A DNA stretch of 45,827 bases from Phycisphaerae bacterium (GTDB lineage: Bacteria > Planctomycetota > Phycisphaerae > UBA1845 > UTPLA1): contig JAFGQA010000473.1 of assembly GCA_016935885.1 (NCBI GenBank), positions 1-45,827 of the forward strand, in the 5' to 3' direction. Of this stretch, positions 19,108 to 26,260 are shown piece by piece (positions within the stretch are counted from its first letter, which is position 1; each line of letters starts with the position of its first letter). The position numbers were made by a program, and so were the translations under genes. The notes under the pieces are model-generated. The model saw only the letters and a program-made list of their open reading frames with translations, was not told the origin of the DNA and did not search any database.

Positions 19108-19205
19108 GTCGCGCGTGGCGGTCTCGCGGCCAGGCCCGGGGGACTTGAAACCAACGTTGGCGGCCCGTGCGCGAGGCCGGAGGCACTGGGACAGACCAGA
19201 CGCAG

Positions 19206-19835
19206 TTACTTCAACTCGACCGACCAGTAGGCGTTGTCCAGGAATGCCTTCCAGCTCGCGTATCGCCCGTCGGCGAGTTTCACCGTCAACACCGGGTTGC
19301 GACGAGGCATCTTCGGCGCGGCGATCAGGCGCATGTGTGCCTGCTCCGGCGTGTGCCCGCCTTTTTTGATGTTGCACTTCAGGCACGCGCAGACGACGTT
19401 CTCCCACGTCGTCTTGCCGCCCTTGCTCCGTGGAATGACGTGGTCCAGCGAGAGCTCACTGGTCGAGTGCCTCTTGCCGCAATACTGGCACCGGTTCGCA
19501 TCCCGGGCATAGATGTTCCGCCGGTTGAACTTGACCGTCTGCTTTGGCAGCCGGTCGTACACCGCCAGCCGGATGATCCGCGGTACGGCGATGTGGAACC
19601 GCACTGTCCGGACCCAGTCGTGTTCGTTTGGCTCGAACTCCCGAGCCAGCTTGCTCAACTCGCACCACTCGGAGAAATCATACGACGTGTATCGTCCGCT
19701 TTCAATATGGACGACCTCGGCCAAGTCGCGGAACAGCAGGCTGAACGCGCGGCGGAAGTTCACTACGCGCAGAGCGAGATAGTTCCGGTTCAGCACCAGA
19801 ACATTGCAGCTCAAACCTGTCGGCGGGGCAGTCAC
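19206..19835 (-). CDS. HNH endonuclease family protein
   Basis: 209 residues. The C-terminal half is an HNH domain: a zinc-knuckle CQYCGKRHS, the catalytic core LSLDHVIPRSKGG, then WENVVCACLKCNIKK completing the Cys4 site. The N-terminal half (VLVLNRNYLALRVVNFRRAF) is typical of the housekeeping HNH family common in planctomycetes, actinobacteria and cyanobacteria, whose cellular role is not established. All HNH residues are present, so nuclease activity is plausible. No phage or restriction genes are adjacent. Confidence 0.9.
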   Translation of the reverse strand: MTAPPTGLSCNVLVLNRNYLALRVVNFRRAFSLLFRDLAEVVHIESGRYTSYDFSEWCELSKLAREFEPNEHDWVRTVRFHIAVPRIIRLAVYDRLPKQTVKFNRRNIYARDANRCQYCGKRHSTSELSLDHVIPRSKGGKTTWENVVCACLKCNIKKGGHTPEQAHMRLIAAPKMPRRNPVLTVKLADGRYASWKAFLDNAYWSVELK

Positions 19836-19890
19836 GTTAGCCCTCTCAGTCCGCGGCGCGTCGCCAGAACATCTCAGATTGCATCCGAAA

Positions 19891-19951
19891 CTCCCGTGGG
19901 CACGGGCGTCTCGCCCACACAGCCGCCGCCGGGACAGCGGTGTCGCAGGGG
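19891..19951. repeat. Family A palindrome, degenerate
   Basis: GGGCACGGGCGTCTCGCCCA and a decayed CCGCCGGGACAGCGGTG arm. It has mismatches in both arms compared with the copies at 1-93 and 32281. Confidence 0.6.
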
Positions 19952-20230
19952 CGTCAGGACGTACGCTCAGGAGTCACCGACCGGCGGGATGATCGCCCGC
20001 CGGGTGCTGCCATCCGAGGTTCCTCGTACATTCCTCCCACACCAAATAATAGAAGCTCAGGGCGGCCGATGCAAGCGATCGCGAACAGGACATCGGAACT
20101 CGTGTGCGTGGCACTGTCGGCGCGTCAGCAATGGCTGATCGGGCAAACACCCCACGTGAGTGGCCGACGACAGCCCAAGGCAAGCAACGCGAGTCCTGGA
20201 TCAGCGAGGAACAGCCCCTGCGATTGTTGC

Positions 20231-20360
20231 TAGTACCGCGTTTCACAAGAAACGCGCCTACGATTGCTGGACCGAGAATCCCTTCTCGGTCCTGAAGCCG
20301 GTGCCGAGAAAGGATTCTCGGCAGAGCGTACAGTCGTTCTGCTTGTGAAACGCCGTACTA
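20231..20360. mobile_element. MITE-like element of repeat family D
   Basis: A 130-bp element with terminal inverted repeats: TAGTACCGCGTTTCACAAG at the left and its near-perfect complement CTTGTGAAACGCCGTACTA at the right (one mismatch in 19). Inside lie two GAATCC(C/T)TTCTCGG palindromes. It encodes nothing. The ends contain TA, as expected for Tc1/mariner or IS630-type mobilisation, but a target duplication cannot be proven from one copy. No parent transposase is in the window. Confidence 0.75.
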
Positions 20361-20412
20361 GGAGTCGCACAGGAATGACGCAAACGGTTAACCCGCCTGC
20401 GCCTGCGGGCAG

Positions 20413-20465
20413 GTCCGCCAAACGGCAAGCCGGCCGGCCAGCCAGGGGGCACAATCGGTCATGTT
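20413..20465. repeat. Family F repeat
   Basis: GTCCGCCAAACGGCAAGCC followed by a CCGGCC/CCAGCC-rich stretch and CAATCGGTCATGTT. The same order and spacing recur at 29911-29966. Confidence 0.65.
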
Positions 20466-20591
20466 TGTCCCTGCACGATGCCTTACGGGGCGGTTGCGGC
20501 GGCCTGACTCGTGAAGTGGACCTTCTTGCCTGCTGGCTTCGTCAAGGCCAAGCCTCCAAAGTAAGACCTGAACGCTCCAATTGCGACGTTA

Positions 20592-21175
20592 TCACTCGGG
20601 AGTTAGCGTAGCTTGCCTGCGCCGATCGCTAACCGTTGCCGAGCCGCCGTCGATGAGGTCGGCCCCCACGACGCCGGACACGTCGCCAGATGTAGCCGTG
20701 ATGAGAACCATATTGTGCGCGCCCTGGCACACCTGAGGGGCATTCCGCGTGACTTGCAGGGGGACGCCGCGATCCAACGTGGTGCTGCCCATCGCGGGAC
20801 TGGGGCGCCCGCCCATCCTAGAACGCGGCGGTCGGCGTACCCAAAAGCCCGCCACCTGCAACACTGGAGCAGTTCATGCTTGCCTGCGACCGTGGCACGG
20901 GCGCCAAAGCCCGTGAATCCACCGCCGAGACGGCGGCCTGCCTGTGCGTCGCACGCAGACAGGTGCCACAGGTACGTCCAACCGTGAAGTGCTTTGGTCC
21001 CAAGGACGGTCAGGATGCCGGTGGAATCGGTCAGGCACTTGGATTCGGCCCCGTTGGCTTTGCCGCCGTTCGGCGTCGTGCCCGGGTCCACGGTTCCCGG
21101 ACTGTCTCCCATCAGCCCCAATCCGGCGACCAACGGGCCGACAAGCGAGGGCGAAAAGATGATGGCTCGCTGCAT
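20592..21175 (-). pseudogene. Broken small secreted protein gene with nested repeats
   Basis: A well-placed ribosome-binding site (GGAGGAAAGG) precedes the ATG at 21175. The product starts like a secreted protein: MQRAIIFSPSLVGPLVAGLG, then ESKCLTDSTGILTVLGTK. At about 20995 the frame enters a family A repeat and continues as repeat-encoded, low-quality sequence. A plausible continuation, CQGAHNMVLITATSGDVSGV, lies downstream in a different frame and stops at 20592. The gene was therefore probably interrupted and frameshifted by the repeat. Its family is not recognised. Confidence 0.5.
20873..20995. repeat. Family A element with a second palindrome nested in one arm
   Basis: Flanks GCTTGCCTGCGACCGTGGC and CCAACCGTGAAGTGCTTT match the element at 1-93. 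Between GACGGCGG and TGCCACAG sits an extra 27-bp palindromic segment (CCTGCCTGTGCG...CGCAGACAGG) absent from all other copies, so one palindromic repeat has entered another. Confidence 0.75.
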
Positions 21176-21450
21176 GGTCCTTTCCTCCAAAGCACGAGAC
21201 GCAAAAGAAGACACCAGGAGGACCGCGAGTGGCACAAGCGAGGAGCGGTCGCGTGACGGCGCCTTCCTCCCGGCGTGACGACCCCTCCTTCTCCGCCCGC
21301 CGGCGCCAAGCACACAAGGTTGACAACGCACGGGTCGTGCAAGAACATAGGCCTGCACGACTTCGTCGCGTCAGAATACGGTACGCGACCTCGCCTGGAA
21401 GCCGCGGGGGAGGCGCGTGCAAAACCAAGAAGCAGCATCGAGGAACAGCC

Positions 21451-23025
21451 ATGAAAGACATCTTGAAGAATCTCGGCATCGAATCGACGAACCCCGGCGC
21501 CTTCAACGGCACGTGGTACGGCTCCGCGGAGAAGCTGGACGTCGTCTCGCCGATCGACGGCAAGGTCATCGCCAGTGTCGCCCAGGCGACGCCGGGAGAA
21601 TTCGAGCGGACCGTCGCTGCTGCTCACGAAGCCTTCAAAACGTGGCGCATGATTCCGGCGCCGAAGCGCGGCGAACTCGTCCGCCGGCTCGGCAACGCGC
21701 TGCGAGAGGTGAAGGCCGACCTCGGCGCATTGGTGACACTCGAGATGGGTAAGATCCGCGCCGAGGGCGAGGGAGAAGTCCAGGAAATGATCGACATCTG
21801 CGATTTCGCCGTCGGTCTATCTCGACAGCTCTACGGCCTCACCATGCACTCCGAGCGGCCCGGCCACCGCATGTACGAACAGTGGCACCCGCTCGGCGTC
21901 GTCGGGGTGATTTCCGCGTTTAACTTCCCCGTCGCCGTCTGGGCGTGGAACGCCGCCGTCAGCGCCGTCTGCGGCAATGCCACCATGTGGAAGCCGTCCA
22001 GCAAGACGCCGCTGACCGGCATCGCCTGCACCAAGATCGCCGCCCGTGTGTGCAAGGAGATGGACGTGGACCCGGCCATCTTCAGTCTGGTCGTCGGTCG
22101 GGGCTCGACCATCGGCGAGAAGCTGATCGCCGACCGGCGTATCCCGCTCGTCTCCGCCACCGGCTCCTGTCGCATGGGCTACCGGATCGGCGAGGTCGTC
22201 GGCAAGCGCCTGGGCCGCACGATTCTCGAGCTCGGCGGCAACAACGCCATCATCGTCTCGCCCGACGCCGACCTCGATATGACGCTCCGGGCCATCCTGT
22301 TCGGTGCCGTCGGCACGGCCGGCCAGCGCTGCACCAGCACCCGCCGCATCATCGTTCACGAGTCGAAGCGCCAGGAACTGACGGAGCGCCTGGTCGCCGC
22401 CTACCAGCACATCAAGATCGGCGATCCGTTGAACGAGAGCACGCTGATGGGGCCGTTGATCGACACCGAGGCCGTCGCGACGATGCAGACCGCCATCAAG
22501 CGGATCAAGGAGGAGGGTGGCAAGATCCTTTGCGGCGGCGAGCCCCTGTCCGGCCCCGACTATCCCGGCGGCTGCTACGTCAAGCCGTGCATCGCCGAGG
22601 CGAAGAACGAGTTCAAGATCGTCCAGGAGGAGACCTTCGCCCCGATCCTCTACATCGTCTCATACGGTCAGGGCCGCCGGGCTGCCACTGGCGGCTCGCC
22701 CGCCGGTGCTTGCGTGGACGACCTCGACGAGGCCATTCGCTACCACAACGGCGTCCCGCAGGGTCTGTCCAGCGCGATCTTCACACGGAATCTGCTGGAG
22801 GCCGAGCGTTTCCTGGCCCACACGGGCAGCGACTGCGGCATCGCCAACGTGAACATCGGCACCAGCGGCGCCGAGATCGGCGGGGCATTCGGCGGCGAGA
22901 AGGAGACCGGCGGCGGCCGCGAGTCCGGCTCCGACGCCTGGAAGGCCTACATGCGCCGGCAGACCAACACGATCAACTGGAGCACGGAACTGCCGTTGGC
23001 GCAGGGGATCAAGTTTGGGGACTAG
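21451..23025 (+). CDS. Aldehyde dehydrogenase family 7 (antiquitin-like) with in-frame repeat insertion
   Basis: 524 residues from the ATG at 21451, preceded by AGGA. NAD-dependent ALDH7 enzymes oxidise semialdehydes such as alpha-aminoadipate semialdehyde in lysine breakdown; the substrate here is inferred. Seen: the fold motif SAFNFPVAVWAWN, Glu260 in ELGGNN, the catalytic Cys294 in GQRCTS, and the C-terminal [19 protein letters not shown] block. Between APILYIVSY and DDLDEAIRYHNG, where the family normally has only one to three residues, about 17 extra residues (GQGRRAATGGSPAGACV) are encoded by a family C palindrome. The frame is preserved, so the enzyme is probably still made. The 3' end is repeated twice downstream. 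Confidence 0.93.
   Translation: MKDILKNLGIESTNPGAFNGTWYGSAEKLDVVSPIDGKVIASVAQATPGEFERTVAAAHEAFKTWRMIPAPKRGELVRRLGNALREVKADLGALVTLEMGKIRAEGEGEVQEMIDICDFAVGLSRQLYGLTMHSERPGHRMYEQWHPLGVVGVISAFNFPVAVWAWNAAVSAVCGNATMWKPSSKTPLTGIACTKIAARVCKEMDVDPAIFSLVVGRGSTIGEKLIADRRIPLVSATGSCRMGYRIGEVVGKRLGRTILELGGNNAIIVSPDADLDMTLRAILFGAVGTAGQRCTSTRRIIVHESKRQELTERLVAAYQHIKIGDPLNESTLMGPLIDTEAVATMQTAIKRIKEEGGKILCGGEPLSGPDYPGGCYVKPCIAEAKNEFKIVQEETFAPILYIVSYGQGRRAATGGSPAGACVDDLDEAIRYHNGVPQGLSSAIFTRNLLEAERFLAHTGSDCGIANVNIGTSGAEIGGAFGGEKETGGGRESGSDAWKAYMRRQTNTINWSTELPLAQGIKFGD
22669..22715. repeat. Family C palindrome inserted in the ALDH7 gene
   Basis: GCTGCCACTGGCGGCTCGCC plus CGCCGGTGCTTG, closely matching the reverse complement of the free-standing copy at 19077-19107. 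It is translated in frame as part of the aldehyde dehydrogenase. Confidence 0.8.
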
Positions 23026-23062
23026 ATATGAGAAACCGTGAGGTGAGCGTCCAGCCGGAATC

Positions 23063-23365
23063 ATGGCTGATTCGATACTGACTGATCCACTCAACCGTGC
23101 TATCACGCTGCATGACCGGACGTGGTTCGGCCACATCGTGAGAGGCCATCCTGAGATCGCTGATGACCGATCCCTTGTGGAGCAGGCCGTGGCGAGGCCC
23201 GCGCTGATCAGGCATAGTGCATCTGACCCGGATTGTCGGTTATACTATGGACCGGGGCCTCGCCCAATGGTTACAATGATGGTAGTGGTGGATGTCGCCA
23301 TTGGGGTTGTGAAGACGGCACACTTGGCCCGCGAGATCACTGGAGGGCACGTCGAATGGTCGTGA
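23063..23365 (+). CDS. Putative toxin of the BECR nuclease type (DUF4258/PBECR-like)
   Basis: 100 residues beginning MADSILTDPLNRAITL. The order TDPL...LHDRTW.HIVRGHPEI...VARPALIRHS...DCRLYYGPGP...VVVDV resembles the Barnase/EndoU/ColicinE5-D/RelE-like fold of DUF4258/PBECR proteins, small RNases that occur in toxin-antitoxin loci and phages. Assignment is from pattern only. Its 3' end overlaps the DUF2283 gene by 10 nt, the usual arrangement for such modules. It begins 37 bp after the ALDH7 stop and forms the first cassette. Confidence 0.6.
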   Translation: MADSILTDPLNRAITLHDRTWFGHIVRGHPEIADDRSLVEQAVARPALIRHSASDPDCRLYYGPGPRPMVTMMVVVDVAIGVVKTAHLAREITGGHVEWS

Positions 23366-23643
23366 CAGACACGTTGGAAGGCACCGTTGATACAGCCCTG
23401 TGGTACCACTACGACATGACCAACGACGTGTTGTATCTCCGGCTTGCCAGTGAGCGGCAGACGCCGACCATCTCGGAAGAGACCCCCGACGGCTTCCTGC
23501 TCCTACGCCGTGAGTCCGACGGGCAGCCGGTCGGCTTGACCGTGGTGAACTGGTGGCGACGCTTCGGCAAGGGCGATTTGCCAGATTCCATCAAGAAGCT
23601 GGAGCACTGTATCGAACCTTGGGCCAAGAAGGTCGCCGCGTGA
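23356..23643 (+). CDS. DUF2283 family protein, probable antitoxin
   Basis: 95 residues from the ATG at 23356. The core [20 protein letters not shown], then [20 protein letters not shown] and LTVVNWW, is the DUF2283 pattern. Such proteins are often paired with small BECR-type toxins and are taken as antitoxins, an inference here. The ORF overlaps the toxin gene and its TGA overlaps a GTG that opens the second copy of the ALDH7 tail (GTGA). Confidence 0.75.
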   Translation: MVVTDTLEGTVDTALWYHYDMTNDVLYLRLASERQTPTISEETPDGFLLLRRESDGQPVGLTVVNWWRRFGKGDLPDSIKKLEHCIEPWAKKVAA

Positions 23644-23816
23644 ATACGGGCACCAGCGGGACCGAGATCGGTGGCACGTTCGGCGGGGGGACGGAGACCG
23701 GCGGCGGCCGCGAGTCCGGCTCCGACGCCTGGAAGGCCTACATGCGCCGCCAGACCAACACGATCAACTGGAGCACGGAACTGCCGTTGGCCCAGGGGAT
23801 CAAGTTCGGGGATTGA
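23640..23816 (+). repeat. Second copy of the ALDH7 gene 3' end
   Basis: Encodes 58 residues from GTG at 23640: [16 protein letters not shown], then the block ending [16 protein letters not shown] and a stop. It equals codons 467 to the end of the intact gene (22851-23025). Apart from a few changes near the start, most nucleotide differences are silent (for example CGG/CGC, TTT/TTC, GAC/GAT, TAG/TGA). It could still be translated as a short peptide but lacks the catalytic domains. Confidence 0.92.
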
Positions 23817-23817
23817 G

Positions 23818-24879
23818 ATGCCTGAACCGGCACAACCAAATCGACCAGGAAGGGCAGTATGGGATGTGCTGCTTGTGCCAACGTATTCCGGCACTCAACT
23901 GTGCGATTGGGCGGACGGGAAGCGCATCGAGCTGGATCGGGATCTTTGGGTCGGAAGAGTCGGTCGGGCACTGAGTCTGGCAACGATCATGGACGCATGC
24001 GAGCCCGCTGGCTACTGTCGTGACAATAAGGAAAATGGACAGAAGTGGCAACCCACGCGCCAGTTCGGAACAAGCTACGCCATCGTCTGTGCGAATCCAT
24101 TCTGCCCCAACCAATGCAATTGGGATCTCGATCAACGCATCGTTCATTGCGTAGCACTTTCTCGGCTGGTACACCCGACAGCAACCGGTTTTCAATACGC
24201 GGCGCGATTGAGGCTCGGCGAGGATGGTGAGATCACACACGTGGAACCGTATCCGCGTCAGCGCGCCTACACTGTGAGCAACAATGATACGTCTCAACAG
24301 CGGCACTGGTTGACGGAAGAAGAATGGGCCAAGGTATCGGAACTCCTGAAGAGCTGCCCGGCTTCGGAGAAGCACGAGCAACCCAGAATTGGGCGGGCTC
24401 TATTCTACTTTGAGAAGACAGCATACGAGTATCACTTTGCGGATCGATGGGAGTTACTTGTTCGGACCGCCGAGATACTCTGGGGCAGGGAGTTTGAAGA
24501 AGACAAGGTCGTAGACCAAGGCAAGATTAAGGCCGCGGGCAAGTCATCTGGGAAACGCAAGCAAGGCAGAGGAGCACGCTTTCGGATTGGACTCCGCTGT
24601 CTTGCAAACGAATTCAATATCGATGTGTTGGAAGAAGATGCTGAGCAGGCCTGGCGTCTTCGTTCTCGAGTGACCCACGGCGTTGGATTGCCACATCCAC
24701 CTAATGTGGAAGACCCAAAGGTGCAGGCAGCCGAGGACGAACTTGCTGTGGTTGATCTCTACTTGAAACTTGAAGAGGTGCTTCGCAAGACGATGGAGCG
24801 TGCAATCAAGGATTGTGCCTTCGCAGCTTGCTTCGAATCAGAGAAGAGCCTGGACGATTGGCTTGAACCAGAGAGATAG
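23818..24879 (+). CDS. HEPN-domain protein, putative defence or toxin RNase
   Basis: 353 residues from the ATG at 23818, one base after the stop of the repeated ALDH7 tail, whose last bases (GGGGATTGAG) supply a possible ribosome-binding site. The C-terminal third looks like an ApeA/HEPN-type helical domain: ADRWELLVRTAEILWG, then FRIGLRCLANEF and RLRSRVTHGVG, which carries the R-x4-H motif of HEPN ribonucleases. The N-terminal part has Cys/Trp-rich segments (ANPFCPNQCNWDL). Base composition is clearly less GC-rich than its surroundings, suggesting recent transfer. Followed after 2 nt by DUF433, so probably one operon. Family assignment is moderate. Confidence 0.65.
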   Translation: MPEPAQPNRPGRAVWDVLLVPTYSGTQLCDWADGKRIELDRDLWVGRVGRALSLATIMDACEPAGYCRDNKENGQKWQPTRQFGTSYAIVCANPFCPNQCNWDLDQRIVHCVALSRLVHPTATGFQYAARLRLGEDGEITHVEPYPRQRAYTVSNNDTSQQRHWLTEEEWAKVSELLKSCPASEKHEQPRIGRALFYFEKTAYEYHFADRWELLVRTAEILWGREFEEDKVVDQGKIKAAGKSSGKRKQGRGARFRIGLRCLANEFNIDVLEEDAEQAWRLRSRVTHGVGLPHPPNVEDPKVQAAEDELAVVDLYLKLEEVLRKTMERAIKDCAFAACFESEKSLDDWLEPER

Positions 24880-24881
24880 AA

Positions 24882-25106
24882 ATGAACTCTCAAGATTGGC
24901 GTCAGCGTATCGCTTGCGAGCCGGACCTTCACCACGGCGAGCCGTGCATTTGCGGAACTCGGATTGCCGTGTCGGTCATCTTCGCCAGTCTGGCCGACCT
25001 GAGCTTCGACGAATTGCTCAAGCAGTATCCTCAGTTGACGCGTGAGGATATCCAAGCGGCCCTTTATTTCGCGTCGGAAGCAGCGCATACGACGACGGTG
25101 GCCTGA
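24882..25106 (+). CDS. DUF433 antitoxin-like protein
   Basis: 74 residues. The pattern GEPCICGTRIAVSVIFASLA, then LSFDELLKQYPQLTREDIQA and ALYFASEAA, is that of DUF433 (VapB45-like) proteins with a C-terminal winged-helix-like fold. These are antitoxins and DNA-binding repressors of their own operon in characterised cases. It starts 2 nt after the HEPN gene and is followed after 1 nt by the DUF5615 gene, its regular partner. Confidence 0.9.
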   Translation: MNSQDWRQRIACEPDLHHGEPCICGTRIAVSVIFASLADLSFDELLKQYPQLTREDIQAALYFASEAAHTTTVA

Positions 25107-25107
25107 C

Positions 25108-25494
25108 ATGGTTGTCAAGGTCAAGCTCGACGAGGACTTGTCCCCGATTGTAGGCGAGCCTTTGCGCGGGGCGGGTTGCGCCGTCCTCTCCGTCGTGGAG
25201 CAGGGCTGGTCCGGATTGAAGGAACCAGATTTGTGGCCGCGCGTCGTCTCCGAAGGCGCGTTCTTCATTACAGCGGACAAGGGCGTCGGTGATGTACGCG
25301 CCTATCCACCCGGCACCCATTCGGGCATTCTCCTTTTGCGTCCGGATGGCGAAAGCCTCCTTGAATACCGCGATCTTGCGGCTGGTTTCGTCGAGAAGTA
25401 CAAATTCGAGTCGTTGATAGGGGCGGTCGCCGTGGCTACACCACGCGGCGTCCGTGCCCGCCGTCAGCCCCCTTCTGAAGCGGGGCGGGCGTAG
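25108..25494 (+). CDS. DUF5615 PIN-like toxin
   Basis: 128 residues. VKLDEDLSP gives the first acidic site of the Mut7-C/PIN-like fold and FFITADKGVGDVRAYPPGTH the second. Standard members pair with DUF433 antitoxins and are presumed RNases. The last 20 residues are Arg-rich and look like read-through beyond the usual C terminus (RRQPPSEAGRA), next to the third ALDH7 tail. It is the last gene of the second cassette. Confidence 0.88.
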   Translation: MVVKVKLDEDLSPIVGEPLRGAGCAVLSVVEQGWSGLKEPDLWPRVVSEGAFFITADKGVGDVRAYPPGTHSGILLLRPDGESLLEYRDLAAGFVEKYKFESLIGAVAVATPRGVRARRQPPSEAGRA

Positions 25495-25514
25495 GATAGC
25501 CTCTCGGTTACGCC

Positions 25515-25667
25515 GGCACCGACTGCGGCATCGCAAACGCCGACATCAGAACGAGCGGCGCCGAGATCGGCGGCGCATTCGCCGGCGAAGAAGAGACCGG
25601 CGGCGGCCAAGAATCCGGCTCCGACGCGTGGAAGGCCTACATGCGCCGCCAGACAAACACGATTAAT
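25515..25667 (+). repeat. Third, truncated copy of the ALDH7 gene 3' end
   Basis: Covers the same stretch as 22825-22977 of the intact gene, without gaps (153 bp each). Translation gives [20 protein letters not shown] through MRRQTNTIN, 44 of 51 residues identical to the intact protein. It starts further upstream in the gene than copy two, is more diverged, and is cut off by the end of the MITE-like element at 25671, so the last 16 codons are missing. Confidence 0.9.
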
Positions 25668-25670
25668 CCT

Positions 25671-25949
25671 ACAGCACAAAGTAGTTGGTCATCTGGTCCA
25701 AGAGCCCCCGACCTTGGTCGGGGGGTGGCCAGGGCAAACGCAAGAATGGTCGGAAGGCCGTTCTCAGCCCTTTCCTGAGTCCATCGCTCGCGCGTCGGGC
25801 TGGTTTTCAGTATCGCCACGCGGGGTAGGCGTCGACCTTGCGTTTGCCCTGGGGGGGGGGTGGCTGTGCAGCCCATTTGAGCGTGCCCCCCGACCAAGGT
25901 CGGGGGCTCTTGGGACTCCACCATGATGACCTTGCAACATAGGTGCTGT
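25671..25949. mobile_element. MITE-like element of repeat family B, copy 1
   Basis: About 279 bp bounded by ACAGCAC and its complement GTGCTGT. Behind each end lies the palindrome AGCCCCCGACCTTGGTCGGG, in inverted orientation, followed by matching arms that contain CAGGGCAAACGCA. It carries no gene. It ends exactly where the third ALDH7 tail is interrupted. Confidence 0.75.
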
Positions 25950-26260
25950 CGAGCAGCCGGCCATCGTCCGCATCGCCGATCCGTTCGGTCAGCATGCTCT
26001 CGACGTTGCCCTCCACGTAGAGGAGCAGGCCGTGACGGTCGAGTTTGGATTCCTCGGTGATGGAATGCTCGTGCAGGAAGAAACACTCTCGCCCGCCTTT
26101 CCCACTGCCATTGTCGCTGTCGTCCACCAGTTGAACCAGCCCTATCTGCTCGTCCCTGACGGCAAGAACGCTGATCGCGAAGTTGTTCCGGTGAGCGTCG
26201 CATCGTGTAGAATGTGCTTGATCGTTGGGCACATCCGGCTTGCCCGACGGGAGGTTCACC
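25950..26260. other. Stretch without an assigned gene
   Basis: A minus-strand frame here (about 26260 to 25930) reads into the element and has fairly natural composition (RDEQIGLVQLVDDSDNG), but has no start with a ribosome-binding site and no recognised family. It may be the remnant of a gene cut by the element, or chance. Confidence 0.3.

Larger units (their letters stand above)
19836..20591. other. Repeat-rich gene-free region
   Basis: No gene recognised. It holds a degenerate family A palindrome (19891-19951), a MITE-like family D element (20231-20360), a small CCTGC palindrome (about 20393-20413) and a family F segment (20413-20465). Accumulation of four repeat types side by side suggests a tolerated insertion zone. 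Confidence 0.6.

Noticed and set aside
22851..25667. Reading the three ALDH7 tails as a classical integrative element with att sites
   Set aside because: No integrase or excisionase is present and the copies differ in length and divergence, so a standard att-site element is not supported, although the outcome looks similar.
25930..26260. Minus-strand frame with fairly natural composition
   Set aside because: No ribosome-binding site, no recognised family, and it ends inside the MITE-like element; at most a remnant.
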